From Limnomonas spitsbergensis (Eukaryota > Chlorophyta > Chlorophyceae > Chlamydomonadales): a stretch of 64,000 nt of DNA. Made by a program: the position numbers and the translations under genes. Below, piece by piece: positions 1 through 14,784 of the stretch (positions within the stretch are counted from its first letter, which is position 1; the number at the start of each line of letters is the position of its first letter). Under the pieces are notes generated by a model, which saw only the letters and a program-made list of their open reading frames with translations, had not been told where the DNA came from and did no database searches. The DNA is taken from positions 1,612,001 to 1,676,000 of the forward strand of contig JAYJMM010000028.1 of the NCBI GenBank assembly GCA_037349105.1. Reading direction: 5' to 3'.

Positions 1-3000
1 ACAATCAAGGGAGGACAATCAAGGGAGGGCAATCAAGGGAGGACAATCAAGGGAGGACAATCAAGGGAGGGCAATCAAGGGAGGACAATCAAGGGAGGGC
101 AATCAAGGGAGGGCAATCAAGGGAGGACAATCAAGGGAGGACAATCAAGGGAGGACAATCAAGGGAGGACAATCAAGGGAGGACAATCAAGGGAGGGCAA
201 TCAAGGGAGGGCAATCAAGGGAGGGCAATCAAGGGAGGACAATCAAGGGAGGACAATCAAGGGAGGGCAATCAAGGGAGGACAATCAAGGGAGGACAATC
301 AAGGGAGGGCAATCAAGGGAGGGCAATCAAGGGAGGGCAATCAAGGGAGGGCAATCAAGGGAGGACAATCAAGAAAGGGCAATCAAGAAAGGGCAATCAA
401 GGGAGGGCAATCAAGGGAGGGCAATCAAGGGAGGACAATCAAGGGAGGGCAATCAAGGGAGGACAATCAAGGGAGGACAATCAAGGGAGGACAATCAAGG
501 GAGGGCAGTCAAGGGAGGACAATCAAGGGAGGGCAATCAAGGGAGGGCAATCAAGGGGGGGTAATCAAGGGAGGACAATCAAGGGAGGACAATCAAGGGA
601 GGACAATCAAGGGAGGACAATCAAGGGAGGACAATCAAGGGAGGACAATCAAGGGAGGGCAAGCAAGGGAGGACAATCAAGGGAGGGCAATCAAGGGAGG
701 GCAATCAAGGGAGGAAAATCAAGGGAGGACAATCAAGGGAGGACAATCAAGGGAGGACAATCAAGGGAGGACAATCAAGGGAGGGCAATCAAGGGAGGAC
801 AATCAAGGGAGGACAATCAAGGGAGGACAATCAAGGGAGGGCAATCAAGGGAGGACAATCAAGGGAGGACAATCAAGGGAGGGCAATCAAGGGAGGACAA
901 TCAAGGGAGGGCAATCAAGGGAGGACAATCAAGGGGGGACAATCAAGGGAGGACAATCAAGGGAGGGCAATCAAGGGAGGACAATCAAGGGAGGACAATC
1001 AAGGGATGACAATCAAGGGAGGACAATCAAGGGAGGGCAATCAAGGGAGGGCAATCAAGGGAGGACAATCAAGGGAGGACAATCAAGGGAGGACAATCAA
1101 GGGAGGGCAATCAAGGGAGGGCAATCAAGGGAGGGCAATCAAGGGAGGACAATCAAGGGAGGGCAATCAAGGGGGGATAATCAAGGGAGGGCAATCAAGG
1201 GAGGACAATCAAGGGAGGGCAGTCAAGGGAGGACAATCAAGGGAGGACAATCAAGGGAGGACAATCAAGGGAGGGCAATCAAGGGAGGACAATCAAGGGA
1301 GGACAATCAAGGGAGGGCAATCAAGGGAGGGCAATCAAGGGAGGACAATCAAGGGAGGACAATCAAGGGAGGACAATCAAGGGAGGGCAATCAAGGGAGG
1401 ACAATCAAGGGAGGGCAATCAAGGGAGGGCAATCAAGGGAGGACAATCAAGGGAGGACAATCAAGGGAGGACAATCAAGGGAGGACAATCAAGGGAGGAC
1501 AATCAAGGGAGGACAATCAAGGGAGGACAATCAAGGGAGGACAATCAAGGGAGGACAATCAAGGGAGGGCAATCAAGGGAGGAAAATCAAGGGAAGACAA
1601 TCAAGGGAGGACAATCAAGGGAGGGCAATCAAGGGAGGGCAATCAAGGGAGGACAATCAAGGGAGGACAATCAAGGGAGGACAATCAAGGGAGGACAATC
1701 AAGGGAGGGCAATCAAGGGAGGACAATCAAGGGAGGACAATCAAGGGATGACAATCAAGGGAGGGCAATCAAGGGAGGGCAATCAAGGGAGGGCAATCAA
1801 GAAAGGGCAATCAAGGGAGGACAATCAAGAAAGGACAATCAAGGGAGGGCAATCAAGGGAGGGCAATCAAGGGAGGGCAATCAAGGGAGGGCAATCAAGG
1901 GAGGGCAATCAAGGGAGGACAATCAAGGGAGGACAATCAAGGGAGGACAATCAAGGGAGGGCAATCAAGGGAGGGCAATCAAGGGAGGACAATCAAGGGA
2001 GGACAATCAAGGGAGGACAATCAAGGGAGGACAATCAAGGGAGGACAATCAAGGGAGGGCAGTCAAGGGAGGACAATCAAGGGAGGGCAATCAAGGGAGG
2101 GCAATCAAGGGGGGGTAATCAAGGGAGGACAATCAAGGGAGGACAATCAAGGGAGGACAATCAAGGGAGGACAATCAAGGGAGGACAATCAAGGGAGGAC
2201 AATCAAGGGAGGGCAAGCAAGGGAGGACAATCAAGGGAGGGCAATCAAGGGAGGGCAATCAAGGGAGGAAAATCAAGGGAGGACAATCAAGGGAGGACAA
2301 TCAAGGGAGGACAATCAAGGGAGGACAATCAAGGGAGGGCAATCAAGGGAGGACAATCAAGGGAGGACAATCAAGGGAGGACAATCAAGGGAGGACAATC
2401 AAGGGAGGACAATCAAGGGAGGACAATCAAGGGAGGGCAATCAAGGGAGGACAATCAAGGGAGGGCAATCAAGGGAGGACAATCAAGGGAGGACAATCAA
2501 GGGAGGACAATCAAGGGAGGACAATCAAGGGAGGACAATCAAGGGAGGACAATCAAGGGAGGACAATCAAGGGAGGGCAATCAAGGGAGGGCAATCAAGG
2601 GAGGCAATCAAGGGAGGGAAATCAAGGGAGGGAAATCAAGGGAGGGCAATCAAGGGAGGACAATCAAGGGAGGGCAATCAAGGGAGGGCAATCAAGGGAG
2701 GGCAATCAAGGGAGGGCAATCAAGGGAGGGCAATCAAGGGAGGGCAATCAAGGGAGGACAATCAAGGGAGGACAATCAAGGGAGGGCAATCAAGGGAGGG
2801 CAATCAAGGGAGGACAATCAAGGGAGGACAATCAAGGGAGGACAATCAAGGGAGGACAATCAAGGGAGGACAATCAAGGGAGGACAATCAAGGGAGGACA
2901 ATCAAGGGAGGGCAATCAAGGGAGGGCAATCAAGGGAGGACAATCAAGGGAGGGCAATCAAGGGAGGACAATCAAGGGAGGACAATCAAGGGAGGACAAT

Positions 3001-5488
3001 CAAGGGGGGACAATCAAGGGAGGGCAATCAAGGGAGGGCAATCAAGGGAGGGCAATCAAGGGAGGGCAATCAAGGGAGGACAATCAAGGGAGGGCAATCA
3101 AGGGAGGACAATCAAGGGAGGGCAATCAAGGGAGGGCAATCAAGGGAGGGCAATCAAGGGAGGGCAATCAAGGGAGGGCAATCAAGGGAGGGCAATCAAG
3201 GGAGGGCAATCAAGGGAGGGCAATCAAGGGAGGACAATCAAGAAAGGGCAATCAAGGGAGGACAATCAAGGGAGGGCAATCAAGGGAGGACAATCAAGGG
3301 AGGGCAATCAAGGGAGGGCAATCAAGGGAGGGCAATCAAGGGAGGAAAATCAAGGGAGGGCAATCAAGGGAGGACAATCAAGGGAGGACAATCAAGGGAG
3401 GGCAATCAAGGGAGGACAATCAAGGGAGGACAATCAAGGGAGGACAATCAAGGGAGGACAATCAAGGGAGGACAATCAAGGGAGGACAATCAAGGGAGGG
3501 CAATCAAGGGAGGGCAATCAAGGGAGGACAATCAAGGGAGGGCAATCAAGGGAGGACAATCAAGGGAGGACAATCAAGGGAGGACAATCAAGGGGGGACA
3601 ATCAAGGGAGGGCAATCTAGGGAGGGCAATCAGGGGAGGGCAATCAAGGGAGGGCAATCAAGGGAGGACAATCAAGGGAGGGCAATCAAGGGAGGACAAT
3701 CAAGGGAGGGCAATCAAGGGAGGGCAATCAAGGGAGGGCAATCAAGGGAGGGCAATCAAGGGAGGGCAATCAAGGGAGGGCAATCAAGGGAGGGCAATCA
3801 AGGGAGGACAATCAAGAAAGGGCAATCAAGGGAGGACAATCAAGGGAGGGCAATCAAGGGAGGACAATCAAGGGAGGGCAATCAAGGGAGGGCAATCAAG
3901 GGAGGACAATCAAGGGAGGACAATCAAGGGAGGACAATCAAGGGAAGACAATCAAGGGGGGACAATCAAGGGAGGGCAATCAAGGGAGGACAATCAAGGG
4001 AGGACAATCAAGGGAGGGCAATCAAGGGAGGACAATCAAGGGAGGACAATCAAGGTAGGACAATCAAGGGAGGGCAATCAAGGGAGGACAATCAAGGGAG
4101 GACAATCAAGGGAGGACAATCAAGGGAGGGCAATCAAGGGAGGGCAATCAAGGGAGGGCAATCAAGGGAGGACAATCAAGGGAGGGCAATCAAGGGAGGG
4201 CAATCAAGGGAGGGCAATCAAGGGAGGACAATCAAGGGAGGGCAATCAAGGGAGGGAAATCAAGGGAGGGCAATCAAGGGAGGGCAATCAAGGGAGGGCA
4301 ATCAAGGGAGGGCAATCAAGGGAGGACAATCAAGGGAGGGCAATCAAGGGAGGGCAATCAAGGGAGGGCAATCAAGGGAGGACAATCAAGGGAGGACAAT
4401 CAAGGGAGGACAATCAAGGGAGGACAATCAAGGGAGGGCAATCAAGGGAGGACAATCAAGGGAGGACAATCAAGGGAGGGCAATCAAGGGAGGGCAATCA
4501 AGGGAGGACAATCAAGGGAGGACAATCAAGGGAGGACAATCAAGGGAGGACAATCAAGGGAGGACAATCAAGGGGGGACAATCAAGGGAGGGCAATCAAG
4601 GGAGGGCAATCAAGGGAGGGCAATCAAGGGAGGGCAATCAAGGGAGGGCAATCAAGGGAGGACAATCAAGGGAGGGCAATCAAGGGAGGACAATCAAGGG
4701 AGGGCAATCAAGGGAGGGCAATCAAGGGAGGGCAATCAAGGGAGGGCAATCAAGGGAGGGCAATCAAGGGAGGGCAATCAAGGGAGGACAATCAAGGGAG
4801 GACAATCAAGAAAGGGCAATCAAGGGAGGGCAATCAAGGGAGGGCAATCAAGGGAGGGCAATCAAGGGAGGACAATCAAGGGAGGACAATCAAGGGAGGA
4901 CAATCAAGGGAGGGCAATCAAGGGAGGACAATCAAGGGAGGACAATCAAGGGAGGGCAATCAAGGGAGGACAATCAAGGGAGGACAATCAAGGGAGGGCA
5001 ATCAAGGGAGGACAATCAAGGGAGGGCAATCAAGGGAGGGCAATCAAGGGAGGACAATCAAGGGAGGACAATCAAGGGAGGACAATCAAGGGAGGACAAT
5101 CAAGGGAGGACAATCAAGGGAGGGCAATCAAGGGAGGGCAATCAAGGGAGGGCAATCAAGGGAGGACAATCAAGGGAGGACAATCAAGGGAGGGCAATCA
5201 AGGGAGGACAATCAAGGGAGGACAATCAAGGGAGGGCAATCAAGGGAGGGCAATCAAGGGAGGGCAATCAAGGGAGGGCAATCAAGGGAGGACAATCAAG
5301 AAAGGGCAATCAAGAAAGGGCAATCAAGGGAGGGCAATCAAGGGAGGGCAATCAAGGGAGGACAATCAAGGGAGGGCAATCAAGGGAGGACAATCAAGGG
5401 AGGACAATCAAGGGAGGACAATCAAGGGAGGGCAGTCAAGGGAGGACAATCAAGGGAGGGCAATCAAGGGAGGGCAATCAAGGGGGGG

Positions 5489-8079
5489 TAATCAAGGGAG
5501 GACAATCAAGGGAGGACAATCAAGGGAGGACAATCAAGGGAGGACAATCAAGGGAGGACAATCAAGGGAGGACAATCAAGGGAGGGCAAGCAAGGGAGGA
5601 CAATCAAGGGAGGGCAATCAAGGGAGGGCAATCAAGGGAGGAAAATCAAGGGAGGACAATCAAGGGAGGACAATCAAGGGAGGACAATCAAGGGAGGACA
5701 ATCAAGGGAGGGCAATCAAGGGAGGACAATCAAGGGAGGACAATCAAGGGAGGACAATCAAGGGAGGGCAATCAAGGGAGGACAATCAAGGGAGGACAAT
5801 CAAGGGAGGGCAATCAAGGGAGGACAATCAAGGGAGGGCAATCAAGGGAGGACAATCAAGGGAGGACAATCAAGGGAGGACAATCAAGGGAGGGCAATCA
5901 AGGGAGGACAATCAAGGGAGGACAATCAAGGGAGGACAATCAAGGGAGGACAATCAAGGGAGGGCAATCAAGGGAGGGCAATCAAGGGAGGGAAATCAAG
6001 GGAGGGCAATCAAGGGAGGGCAATCAAGGGAGGGCAATCAAGGGAGGACAATCAAGGGAGGGCAATCAAGGGAGGGCAATCAAGGGAGGGCAATCAAGGG
6101 AGGGCAATCAAGGGAGGGCAATAAAGGGAGGACAATCAAGGGAGGACAATCAAGGGAGGGCAATCAAGGGAGGGCAATCAAGGGAGGACAATCAAGGGAG
6201 GACAATCAAGGGAGGACAATCAAGGGAGGACAATCAAGGGAGGACAATCAAGGGAGGACAATCAAGGGAGGACAATCAAGGGAGGGCAATCAAGGGAGGG
6301 CAATCAAGGGAGGACAATCAAGGGAGGGCAATCAAGGGAGGACAATCAAGGGAGGACAATCAAGGGAGGACAATCAAGGGGGGACAATCAAGGGAGGGCA
6401 ATCAAGGGAGGGCAATCAAGGGAGGGCAATCAAGGGAGGGCAATCAAGGGAGGACAATCAAGGGAGGGCAATCAAGGGAGGACAATCAAGGGAGGGCAAT
6501 CAAGGGAGGGCAATCAAGGGAGGGCAATCAAGGGAGGGCAATCAAGGGAGGGCAATCAAGGGAGGACAATCAAGGGAGGGCAATCAAGGGAGGACAATCA
6601 AGGGAGGGCAATCAAGGGAGGGCAATCAAGGGAGGACAATCAAGGGAGGGCAATCAAGGGGGGATAATCAAGGGAGGGCAATCAAGGGAGGACAATCAAG
6701 GGAGGGCAGTCAAGGGAGGACAATCAAGGGAGGACAATCAAGGGAGGACAATCAAGGGAGGGCAATCAAGGGAGGACAATCAAGGGAGGATAATCAAGGG
6801 AGGGCAATCAAGGGAGGGCAATCAAGGGAGGACAATCAAGGGAGGACAATCAAGGGAGGACAATCAAGGGAGGGCAATCAAGGGAGGACAATCAAGGGAG
6901 GGCAATCAAGGGAGGGCAATCAAGGGAGGACAATCAAGGGAGGACAATCAAGGGAGGACAATCAAGGGAGGACAATCAAGGGAGGACAATCAAGGGAGGA
7001 CAATCAAGGGAGGACAATCAAGGGAGGACAATCAAGGGAGGACAATCAAGGGAGGGCAATCAAGGGAGGAAAATCAAGGGAAGACAATCAAGGGAGGACA
7101 ATCAAGGGAGGGCAATCAAGGGAGGGCAATCAAGGGAGGACAATCAAGGGAGGACAATCAAGGGAGGACAATCAAGGGAGGACAATCAAGGGAGGGCAAT
7201 CAAGGGAGGACAATCAAGGGATGACAATCAAGGGAGGGCAATCAAGGGAGGGCAATCAAGGGAGGACAATCAAGAAAGGGCAATCAAGGGAGGACAATCA
7301 AGAAAGGACAATCAAGGGAGGGCAATCAAGGGAGGGCAATCAAGGGAGGGCAATCAAGGGAGGGCAATCAAGGGAGGGCAATCAAGGGAGGACAATCAAG
7401 GGAGGACAATCAAGGGAGGACAATCAAGGGAGGGCAATCAAGGGAGGGCAATCAAGGGAGGACAATCAAGGGAGGGCAATCAAGGGAGGACAATCAAGGG
7501 AGGACAATCAAGGGAGGACAATCAAGGGAGGACAATCAAGGGAGGACAATCAAGGGAGGACAATCAAGGGAGGACAATCAAGGGAGGGCAATCAAGGGAG
7601 GACAATCAAGGGAGGGCAATCAAGGGAGGGCAATCAAGGGAGGACAATCAAGGGAGGACAATCAAGGGAGGACAATCAAGGGAGGACAATCAAGGGAGGA
7701 CAATCAAGGGAGGGCAATCAAGGGAGGGCAATCAAGGGAGGGCAATCAAGGGAGGACAATCAAGGGAGGACAATCAAGGGAGGGCAATCAAGGGAGGACA
7801 ATCAAGGGAGGACAATCAAGGGAGGGCAATCAAGGGAGGGCAATCAAGGGAGGGCAATCAAGGGAGGGCAATCAAGGGAGGACAATCAAGAAAGGGCAAT
7901 CAAGAAAGGGCAATCAAGGGAGGGCAATCAAGGGAGGGCAATCAAGGGAGGACAATCAAGGGAGGGCAATCAAGGGAGGACAATCAAGGGAGGACAATCA
8001 AGGGAGGACAATCAAGGGAGGGCAGTCAAGGGAGGACAATCAAGGGAGGGCAATCAAGGGAGGGCAATCAAGGGGGGGT
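5489..8079. repeat. Higher-order block of the minisatellite, copy 1
   Basis: Bounded by two units of the rare GGGGGGGTAATC type. Inside, measured from the left marker, an AATAAAGG variant lies at +633, a GGATAATC variant at +1176 and a GATGAC variant at +1732. The same markers occur at the same offsets in 12208-14784. The offsets show the two blocks descend from a recent segmental duplication of more than 180 units. Confidence 0.85.
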
Positions 8080-11000
8080 AATCAAGGGAGGACAATCAAG
8101 GGAGGACAATCAAGGGAGGACAATCAAGGGAGGACAATCAAGGGAGGACAATCAAGGGAGGACAATCAAGGGAGGGCAAGCAAGGGAGGACAATCAAGGG
8201 AGGGCAATCAAGGGAGGGCAATCAAGGGAGGAAAATCAAGGGAGGACAATCAAGGGAGGACAATCAAGGGAGGACAATCAAGGGAGGACAATCAAGGGAG
8301 GGCAATCAAGGGAGGACAATCAAGGGAGGACAATCAAGGGAGGACAATCAAGGGAGGACAATCAAGGGAGGACAATCAAGGGAGGACAATCAAGGGAGGG
8401 CAATCAAGGGAGGACAATCAAGGGAGGGCAATCAAGGGAGGACAATCAAGGGAGGACAATCAAGGGAGGACAATCAAGGGAGGACAATCAAGGGAGGACA
8501 ATCAAGGGAGGACAATCAAGGGAGGGCAATCAAGGGAGGGCAATCAAGGGAGGGCAATCAAGGGAGGCAATCAAGGGAGGGAAATCAAGGGAGGGAAATC
8601 AAGGGAGGGCAATCAAGGGAGGACAATCAAGGGAGGGCAATCAAGGGAGGGCAATCAAGGGAGGGCAATCAAGGGAGGGCAATCAAGGGAGGGCAATCAA
8701 GGGAGGGCAATCAAGGGAGGACAATCAAGGGAGGACAATCAAGGGAGGGCAATCAAGGGAGGGCAATCAAGGGAGGACAATCAAGGGAGGACAATCAAGG
8801 GAGGACAATCAAGGGAGGACAATCAAGGGAGGACAATCAAGGGAGGACAATCAAGGGAGGACAATCAAGGGAGGGCAATCAAGGGAGGGCAATCAAGGGA
8901 GGACAATCAAGGGAGGGCAATCAAGGGAGGACAATCAAGGGAGGACAATCAAGGGAGGACAATCAAGGGGGGACAATCAAGGGAGGGCAATCAAGGGAGG
9001 GCAATCAAGGGAGGGCAATCAAGGGAGGGCAATCAAGGGAGGACAATCAAGGGAGGGCAATCAAGGGAGGACAATCAAGGGAGGGCAATCAAGGGAGGGC
9101 AATCAAGGGAGGGCAATCAAGGGAGGGCAATCAAGGGAGGGCAATCAAGGGAGGGCAATCAAGGGAGGGCAATCAAGGGAGGGCAATCAAGGGAGGACAA
9201 TCAAGAAAGGGCAATCAAGGGAGGACAATCAAGGGAGGGCAATCAAGGGAGGACAATCAAGGGAGGGCAATCAAGGGAGGGCAATCAAGGGAGGACAATC
9301 AAGGGAGGACAATCAAGGGAGGACAATCAAGGGAAGACAATCAAGGGGGGACAATCAAGGGAGGGCAATCAAGGGAGGACAATCAAGGGAGGACAATCAA
9401 GGGAGGGCAATCAAGGGAGGACAATCAAGGGAGGACAATCAAGGTAGGACAATCAAGGGAGGGCAATCAAGGGAGGACAATCAAGGGAGGACAATCAAGG
9501 GAGGACAATCAAGGGAGGGCAATCAAGGGAGGGCAATCAAGGGAGGGCAATCAAGGGAGGACAATCAAGGGAGGGCAATCAAGGGAGGGCAATCAAGGGA
9601 GGGCAATCAAGGGAGGACAATCAAGGGAGGGCAATCAAGGGAGGGCAATCAAGGGAGGGCAATCAAGGGAGGGCAATCAAGGGAGGGCAATCAAGGGAGG
9701 GCAATCAAGGGAGGACAATCAAGGGAGGGCAATCAAGGGAGGGCAATCAAGGGAGGGCAATCAAGGGAGGACAATCAAGGGAGGACAATCAAGGGAGGAC
9801 AATCAAGGGAGGACAATCAAGGGAGGGCAATCAAGGGAGGACAATCAAGGGAGGACAATCAAGGGAGGGCAATCAAGGGAGGGCAATCAAGGGAGGACAA
9901 TCAAGGGAGGACAATCAAGGGAGGACAATCAAGGGAGGACAATCAAGGGAGGACAATCAAGGGAGGACAATCAAGGGAGGGCAATCAAGGGAGGGCAATC
10001 AAGGGAGGGCAATCAAGGGAGGGCAATCAAGGGAGGGCAATCAAGGGAGGACAATCAAGAAAGGGCAATCAAGGGGGGACAATCAAGGGAGGGCAATCAA
10101 GGGAGGGCAATCAAGGGAGGGCAATCAAGGGAGGGCAATCAAGGGAGGGCAATCAAGGGAGGGCAATCAAGGGAGGACAATCAAGGGAGGACAATCAAGG
10201 GAGGGCAATCAAGGGAGGGCAATCAAGGGAGGGCAATCAAGGGAGGGCAATCAAGGGAGGACAATCAAGGGAGGACAATCAAGGGAGGACAATCAAGGGA
10301 GGGCAATCAAGGGAGGACAATCAAGGGGGGACAATCAAGGGAGGGCAATCAAGGGAGGGCAATCAGGGGAGGGCAATCAAGGGAGGGCAATCAAGGGAGG
10401 ACAATCAAGGGAGGGCAATCAAGGGAGGACAATCAAGGGAGGGCAATCAAGGGAGGGCAATCAAGGGAGGGCAATCAAGGGAGGGCAATCAAGGGAGGGC
10501 AATCAAGGGAGGGCAATCAAGGGAGGGCAATCAAGGGAGGACAATCAAGAAAGGGCAATCAAGGGAGGACAATCAAGGGAGGGCAATCAAGGGAGGACAA
10601 TCAAGGGAGGGCAATCAAGGGAGGGCAATCAAGGGAGGACAATCAAGGGAGGACAATCAAGGGAGGACAATCAAGGGAAGACAATCAAGGGGGGACAATC
10701 AAGGGAGGGCAATCAAGGGAGGACAATCAAGGGAGGACAATCAAGGGAGGGCAATCAAGGGAGGACAATCAAGGGAGGACAATCAAGGGAGGACAATCAA
10801 GGGAGGGCAATCAAGGGAGGACAATCAAGGGAGGACAATCAAGGGAGGACAATCAAGGGAGGGCAATCAAGGGAGGGCAATCAAGGGAGGGCAATCAAGG
10901 GAGGACAATCAAGGGAGGGCAATCAAGGGAGGGCAATCAAGGGAGGGCAATCAAGGGAGGACAATCAAGGGAGGGCAATCAAGGGAGGGCAATCAAGGGA

Positions 11001-12207
11001 GGGCAATCAAGGGAGGGCAATCAAGGGAGGGCAATCAAGGGAGGGCAATCAAGGGAGGACAATCAAGGGAGGGCAATCAAGGGAGGGCAATCAAGGGAGG
11101 GCAATCAAGGGAGGACAATCAAGGGAGGACAATCAAGGGAGGACAATCAAGGGAGGACAATCAAGGGAGGGCAATCAAGGGAGGACAATCAAGGGAGGAC
11201 AATCAAGGGAGGGCAATCAAGGGAGGGCAATCAAGGGAGGACAATCAAGGGAGGACAATCAAGGGAGGACAATCAAGGGAGGACAATCAAGGGGGGACAA
11301 TCAAGGGAGGGCAATCAAGGGAGGGCAATCAAGGGAGGGCAATCAAGGGAGGGCAATCAAGGGAGGGCAATCAAGGGAGGACAATCAAGAAAGGGCAATC
11401 AAGGGAGGACAATCAAGGGAGGGCAATCAAGGGAGGGCAATCAAGGGAGGGCAATCAAGGGAGGGCAATCAAGGGAGGGCAATCAAGGGAGGGCAATCAA
11501 GGGAGGACAATCAAGGGAGGACAATCAAGAAAGGGCAATCAAGGGAGGGCAATCAAGGGAGGGCAATGAAGGGAGGGCAATCAAGGGAGGACAATCAAGG
11601 GAGGACAATCAAGGGAGGACAATCAAGGGAGGGCAATCAAGGGAGGACAATCAAGGGAGGACAATCAAGGGAGGGCAATCAAGGGAGGACAATCAAGGGA
11701 GGACAATCAAGGGAGGGCAATCAAGGGAGGACAATCAAGGGAGGGCAATCAAGGGAGGGCAATCAAGGGAGGACAATCAAGGGAGGACAATCAAGGGAGG
11801 ACAATCAAGGGAGGACAATCAAGGGAGGACAATCAAGGGAGGGCAATCAAGGGAGGGCAATCAAGGGAGGGCAATCAAGGGAGGACAATCAAGGGAGGAC
11901 AATCAAGGGAGGGCAATCAAGGGAGGACAATCAAGGGAGGACAATCAAGGGAGGGCAATCAAGGGAGGGCAATCAAGGGAGGGCAATCAAGGGAGGGCAA
12001 TCAAGGGAGGACAATCAAGAAAGGGCAATCAAGAAAGGGCAATCAAGGGAGGGCAATCAAGGGAGGGCAATCAAGGGAGGACAATCAAGGGAGGGCAATC
12101 AAGGGAGGACAATCAAGGGAGGACAATCAAGGGAGGACAATCAAGGGAGGGCAGTCAAGGGAGGACAATCAAGGGAGGGCAATCAAGGGAGGGCAATCAA
12201 GGGGGGG

Positions 12208-14784
12208 TAATCAAGGGAGGACAATCAAGGGAGGACAATCAAGGGAGGACAATCAAGGGAGGACAATCAAGGGAGGACAATCAAGGGAGGACAATCAAGG
12301 GAGGGCAAGCAAGGGAGGACAATCAAGGGAGGGCAATCAAGGGAGGGCAATCAAGGGAGGAAAATCAAGGGAGGACAATCAAGGGAGGACAATCAAGGGA
12401 GGACAATCAAGGGAGGACAATCAAGGGAGGGCAATCAAGGGAGGACAATCAAGGGAGGACAATCAAGGGAGGACAATCAAGGGAGGGCAATCAAGGGAGG
12501 ACAATCAAGGGAGGACAATCAAGGGAGGGCAATCAAGGGAGGACAATCAAGGGAGGGCAATCAAGGGAGGACAATCAAGGGAGGACAATCAAGGGAGGAC
12601 AATCAAGGGAGGGCAATCAAGGGAGGACAATCAAGGGAGGACAATCAAGGGAGGACAATCAAGGGAGGACAATCAAGGGAGGGCAATCAAGGGAGGGCAA
12701 TCAAGGGAGGGAAATCAAGGGAGGGCAATCAAGGGAGGGCAATCAAGGGAGGGCAATCAAGGGAGGACAATCAAGGGAGGGCAATCAAGGGAGGGCAATC
12801 AAGGGAGGGCAATCAAGGGAGGGCAATCAAGGGAGGGCAATAAAGGGAGGACAATCAAGGGAGGACAATCAAGGGAGGGCAATCAAGGGAGGGCAATCAA
12901 GGGAGGACAATCAAGGGAGGACAATCAAGGGAGGACAATCAAGGGAGGACAATCAAGGGAGGACAATCAAGGGAGGACAATCAAGGGAGGACAATCAAGG
13001 GAGGGCAATCAAGGGAGGGCAATCAAGGGAGGACAATCAAGGGAGGGCAATCAAGGGAGGACAATCAAGGGAGGACAATCAAGGGAGGACAATCAAGGGG
13101 GGACAATCAAGGGAGGGCAATCAAGGGAGGGCAATCAAGGGAGGGCAATCAAGGGAGGGCAATCAAGGGAGGACAATCAAGGGAGGGCAATCAAGGGAGG
13201 ACAATCAAGGGAGGGCAATCAAGGGAGGGCAATCAAGGGAGGGCAATCAAGGGAGGGCAATCAAGGGAGGGCAATCAAGGGAGGACAATCAAGGGAGGGC
13301 AATCAAGGGAGGACAATCAAGGGAGGGCAATCAAGGGAGGGCAATCAAGGGAGGACAATCAAGGGAGGGCAATCAAGGGGGGATAATCAAGGGAGGGCAA
13401 TCAAGGGAGGACAATCAAGGGAGGGCAATCAAGGGAGGACAATCAAGGGAGGACAATCAAGGGAGGACAATCAAGGGAGGGCAATCAAGGGAGGACAATC
13501 AAGGGAGGACAATCAAGGGAGGGCAATCAAGGGAGGGCAATCAAGGGAGGACAATCAAGGGAGGACAATCAAGGGAGGACAATCAAGGGAGGGCAATCAA
13601 GGGAGGACAATCAAGGGAGGGCAATCAAGGGAGGGCAATCAAGGGAGGACAATCAAGGGAGGACAATCAAGGGAGGACAATCAAGGGAGGACAATCAAGG
13701 GAGGACAATCAAGGGAGGACAATCAAGGGAGGACAATCAAGGGAGGACAATCAAGGGAGGACAATCAAGGGAGGGCAATCAAGGGAGGAAAATCAAGGGA
13801 AGACAATCAAGGGAGGACAATCAAGGGAGGGCAATCAAGGGAGGGCAATCAAGGGAGGACAATCAAGGGAGGACAATCAAGGGAGGACAATCAAGGGAGG
13901 ACAATCAAGGGAGGGCAATCAAGGGAGGACAATCAAGGGATGACAATCAAGGGAGGGCAATCAAGGGAGGGCAATCAAGGGAGGGCAATCAAGAAAGGGC
14001 AATCAAGGGAGGACAATCAAGAAAGGACAATCAAGGGAGGGCAATCAAGGGAGGGCAATCAAGGGAGGGCAATCAAGGGAGGGCAATCAAGGGAGGGCAA
14101 TCAAGGGAGGACAATCAAGGGAGGACAATCAAGGGAGGACAATCAAGGGAGGGCAATCAAGGGAGGGCAATCAAGGGAGGACAATCAAGGGAGGGCAATC
14201 AAGGGAGGACAATCAAGGGAGGACAATCAAGGGAGGACAATCAAGGGAGGACAATCAAGGGAGGACAATCAAGGGAGGACAATCAAGGGAGGGCAATCAA
14301 GGGAGGACAATCAAGGGAGGGCAATCAAGGGAGGGCAATCAAGGGAGGACAATCAAGGGAGGACAATCAAGGGAGGACAATCAAGGGAGGACAATCAAGG
14401 GAGGACAATCAAGGGAGGGCAATCAAGGGAGGGCAATCAAGGGAGGGCAATCAAGGGAGGACAATCAAGGGAGGACAATCAAGGGAGGGCAATCAAGGGA
14501 GGACAATCAAGGGAGGACAATCAAGGGAGGGCAATCAAGGGAGGGCAATCAAGGGAGGGCAATCAAGGGAGGGCAATCAAGGGAGGACAATCAAGAAAGG
14601 GCAATCAAGAAAGGGCAATCAAGGGAGGGCAATCAAGGGAGGGCAATCAAGGGAGGACAATCAAGGGAGGGCAATCAAGGGAGGACAATCAAGGGAGGAC
14701 AATCAAGGGAGGACAATCAAGGGAGGGCAGTCAAGGGAGGACAATCAAGGGAGGGCAATCAAGGGAGGGCAATCAAGGGGGGGT
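12208..14784. repeat. Higher-order block of the minisatellite, copy 2
   Basis: Second copy of the block at 5489-8079, displaced by 6,719 bp. The marker offsets (+633, +1176, +1732) are identical. The part after the GATGAC marker is 844 bp here against 858 bp in copy 1 and in the related segment 22072-22930, a difference of exactly one 14-bp unit. This is what unit-by-unit gain or loss would leave. Confidence 0.85.
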